A model generated the notes under the pieces. That model had not been told where the DNA came from. It searched no databases and was given only the letters and a program-made list of their open reading frames with translations. From the NCBI GenBank assembly GCA_030248135.1, contig JASANC010000572.1, positions 26,693 through 90,692 on the forward strand: a stretch of 64,000 nt of DNA. The letters run 5' to 3'. This DNA is from Theristus sp. LFF4_11. Its lineage: Eukaryota; Nematoda; Chromadorea; Monhysterida; Xyalidae. This document shows positions 61,868 through 64,000 of the stretch, in pieces. The position numbers and the translations under genes are program-made. The number at the start of each line of letters is the position of its first letter. Position 1 is the first letter of the stretch.

Positions 61868-63157
61868 CAAGATGACTAATTCCGCGATGGGAAGAGAGGC
61901 GTGAAGAGCTGCGTAAACAAACGGTAGGATCGCCGCGAATCTTTTCGAAATCAAGAAAGTTTTAGTTTTACTGTGGATGTGCAGGCTAAAATGGTAGCTT
62001 GAAGACTTGAAACCCGTTTTTGTGACGAGGAATGTGCACGAAATCATAGATTCGATTTTATTATTGAATATTTAGCTGTACCACAAGCTGTCGCACACGA
62101 ACATAACAAAAAAGCGACTTTAATAAGGAATCTTTAATACGAGCAACCAAAGAAAAAGTTTTAAACAAATCTTAAAGATAAAGTTTTTCATGTGATATAC
62201 AAAAAGATACGCTAATGAATCGTTATATGTTGTACAAGTAGTAATTTCTTAATGTGTTTTCTAAATTGGCATTTCCAACTATTCTGTTTACCAAAAAAAG
62301 TAAATAAGAACCCAAACTTTTCAAACACCATTTTCATGAGCGCAAGTCAGAAATGATGTCAGACGTTTATTCAAGTTCGTCTCATCACCATTCGGTATTG
62401 CTCGATCGTCCAGTAAATGGCTGTGCAGTAAAAGTTGTTCCCATTGGAAGGGTTTGACATTGGGTGGGTCCCTCACCCATGGAGGCTGTTGTCTTGAAAG
62501 CATTTTTGTTCCAAATAAAGGATGGACTGATCTACTGATCTTTTTCAATGTGGAACCAACCCACAAAGGTAATCTTCAAAACAGCCGTTCCTAATGTACG
62601 TTAGAAAATCATTTTTGAGTGTTGTTACTTTTACTTATAAACTTACAAAATATGAGCACAAACGACAACATCCACCATGGGGGACGGTCTCATTATCAAT
62701 TGAAGACGTTTTATTAGATTTAAAATTTCAAAACCACACTGTGTGCAATTGAAACTACCTTGCATACTGATGATGTTTTGGAGTGGTGGACTGAATGCAT
62801 GAGTAGGTCAGCATTTGAGTGAACAGATCACGCTGCAACGTTGGAAAAAGGTTGAAGTCATTGTCTGAAGACCAGTCGTTCATGTTCTCTCGCGATTTCA
62901 GCGAATGCTTCCTGTTTCGTACGGTAGACACGGTCTCATCTCAATCACACAGACACGTGTTATGTGTGCTGAGCATTATAGTTCGACTGATTTTGCGAGT
63001 TTTGTGAGTTTGATACGATGCAAAAAGCACTCATCAGATTAGAAACACGCGCAGAATAAAATGCACGGTCAAGACAAGACCAAGCTTTTAAGACCTGGTC
63101 TTGGTGACAAAAACAAAAAAGTTTTGTGAAAAAAGTCAGTTTGAGAAATCCTGCTCC
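61868..63157. other. Stretch without a recognised gene
   Basis: A minus-strand frame at 62321-62566 is open for 81 codons (with WVRDPPNVKPFQWEQLLLHS) but has no obvious splice sites or family resemblance. I do not annotate it as a gene. Confidence 0.3.
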
Positions 63158-63432
63158 GTAAAGTCTTGCTCTTGCGTATAAGGTTTGTCCCACTTATAAG
63201 ACCCCACCCAAAAGTGGGCGGAATGTCACACGGCGGGACACCAAAAAATTGAAAAATTTGATTTCTTCAAAATTCCACCCGTTTATAACGCCCGGACTTC
63301 CTCATCGTTGCTTTATAAGACCTCCTCCGGCCTCCCACTTAAAGGGATGTCACACAAAATTCCACTTTTTTCATAAGTTTTCATGATTTTCAAATTTTTA
63401 TAAGGAGACCTTATATGCAAGACTTTACGATA
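63158..63432. mobile_element. M5 MITE
   Basis: Ends CCGTAAAGTCTTGC and GCAAGACTTTACG form inverted repeats, each followed inward by a TATAAGG-type block. A solitary end (CCGTAAAGTCTTGCATATAA) occurs at about 57228. No coding sequence. Confidence 0.65.
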
Positions 63433-63474
63433 TACTAACTAACTATGTATGTACATACATTGCAGATCACTAAC

Positions 63475-63589
63475 TTGAATATTGCTTCCACCAATTTTGA
63501 ACATTTCCTTTCGAATTGGATACAACTTTTTCGACCACTGTTTCATAGTCACCAGCATTGAACGCTTCGACAGCCGTGTAAATCGGCAT
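63475..63589 (-). CDS. Probable exon of an unrecognised gene
   Basis: From an ATG (63589), or an acceptor just upstream (GAATAG), the frame reads MPIYTAVEAFNAGDYETVVE followed by KVVSNSKGNVQNWWKQYSS. It ends at a plausible donor (TTCAA|GTTAGT, phase 1). Composition and the A-F-x-A-G-D-Y-E pattern resemble a TPR helix, but one motif is not enough to name the family. No partner exon is found downstream in the window; upstream exons could be beyond the edge. Confidence 0.35.
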
Positions 63590-63872
63590 GCACTATTCTT
63601 TTTGAATGTTTCTCCCGCAACGATCCGTTGTAGAACTTCGAAAAAAGAAACCAAAGAACATTGTCTCTGCTGCGGACGTTTTTGAAAAGATTCGGAAACT
63701 GAAAAAAACAAAAAACGTTTGAATATGCTCAATACAAAGAACCGCAAATTTTTGCAGCATTGTTTGACTTGTTTTTTGCTGTTGTTTCTTTTCTGACGTA
63801 TTCCCACGTGTTTCCAGAAAAAGAGTTTTTCTCTGGGGCAATTTTGGTGACTAAGGTCCCAAAAGCCGGGTG

Positions 63873-63982
63873 GCGGAGAACTGGTACCCGGAGAACTGGT
63901 CACCGGAGAACTGGTACCCTCTCATAAACGCACGCGGAGAACTGGTACCCGGAGAACTGGTCACCGGAGAACTGGTACTTCC
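63873..63982 (+). repeat. 15-bp minisatellite near the right edge
   Basis: The unit CGGAGAACTGGTACC/CGGAGAACTGGTCAC is repeated six times in two clusters separated by a short CTCTCATAAACGCACG spacer. Confidence 0.9.
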
Positions 63983-64000
63983 ACTCTGGTTGCGCGTGTT

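Noticed and set aside
62321..62566. 81-codon minus-strand frame as a gene
   Set aside because: No convincing acceptor or donor and no similarity that I recognise.

Overview
This is eukaryotic nuclear DNA, most likely from a protostome invertebrate. The genes have many short exons that are clearly more GC-rich than the AT-rich introns. The gene set (a divergent ionotropic-receptor-like gene, a TWK-type two-pore potassium channel, C-type lectins, an F-box protein) would fit a nematode, but I cannot fix the phylum. I saw no spliced-leader gene, operon, CRISPR array or bacterial gene.

Layout. 1-3.7 kb: no gene, one SINE fragment. 3.77-7.2 kb: a small unrecognised gene (+). 8.3-10.05 kb: a Ly-6/uPAR-like three-finger gene (+), tail-to-tail with an eight-exon F-box-like gene (10.2-12.6 kb, -). 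13.19-13.35 kb: a U1 snRNA gene (-), head-to-head with INTS11 (13.7-20.25 kb, +), the Integrator endonuclease subunit. RPL11 (20.6-22.9 kb, -) is tail-to-tail with INTS11. 23.9-28.3 kb: nested repeats with long G and C runs, followed by a LINE reverse-transcriptase tail. 29.2-33.4 kb: two C-type-lectin-like genes (-). 34.3-38.5 kb: a MITE, a minisatellite foldback, a second U1 gene (+), an isolated Kelch-like last exon (-) and an 801-bp hAT-type element. 38.5-41.05 kb: the ionotropic-receptor-like gene (+), tail-to-tail with the two-pore potassium channel (41.5-45.1 kb, -). 45-50.4 kb: no gene seen, only repeats. 50.5-53.0 kb: a divergent rhodopsin-like GPCR (-). 57.3-59.9 kb: an ABHD14A-like hydrolase (-). 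The last 4 kb hold repeats and one probable exon of an unknown gene.

Gene models were assembled by hand from GT-AG sites and phase continuity, so exon ends may be off by a base or two. Several non-autonomous DNA transposon families recur. M1 is a ~233-bp TA-flanked MITE found mostly in introns. M2 has ACCGTATTACC ends. M3 has CGGTATGGCCG ends. M4 and the 48-kb element have CAGGGTGA ends. M5 has CGTAAAGTCTTGC ends. There are also a hAT-type element and two tRNA-derived SINE families.

The most striking features are these. A U1 snRNA gene is arranged divergently with INTS11, whose product makes the 3' end of pre-U1. A 77-bp unit spanning an intron-exon junction of INTS11 is present in four tandem copies, and the exon carrying the adjacent catalytic motif cannot be found. 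A MITE has inserted exactly into the 5' splice site of RPL11 intron 1. One M3 copy has a matching empty site in a duplicate 2.6 kb away.
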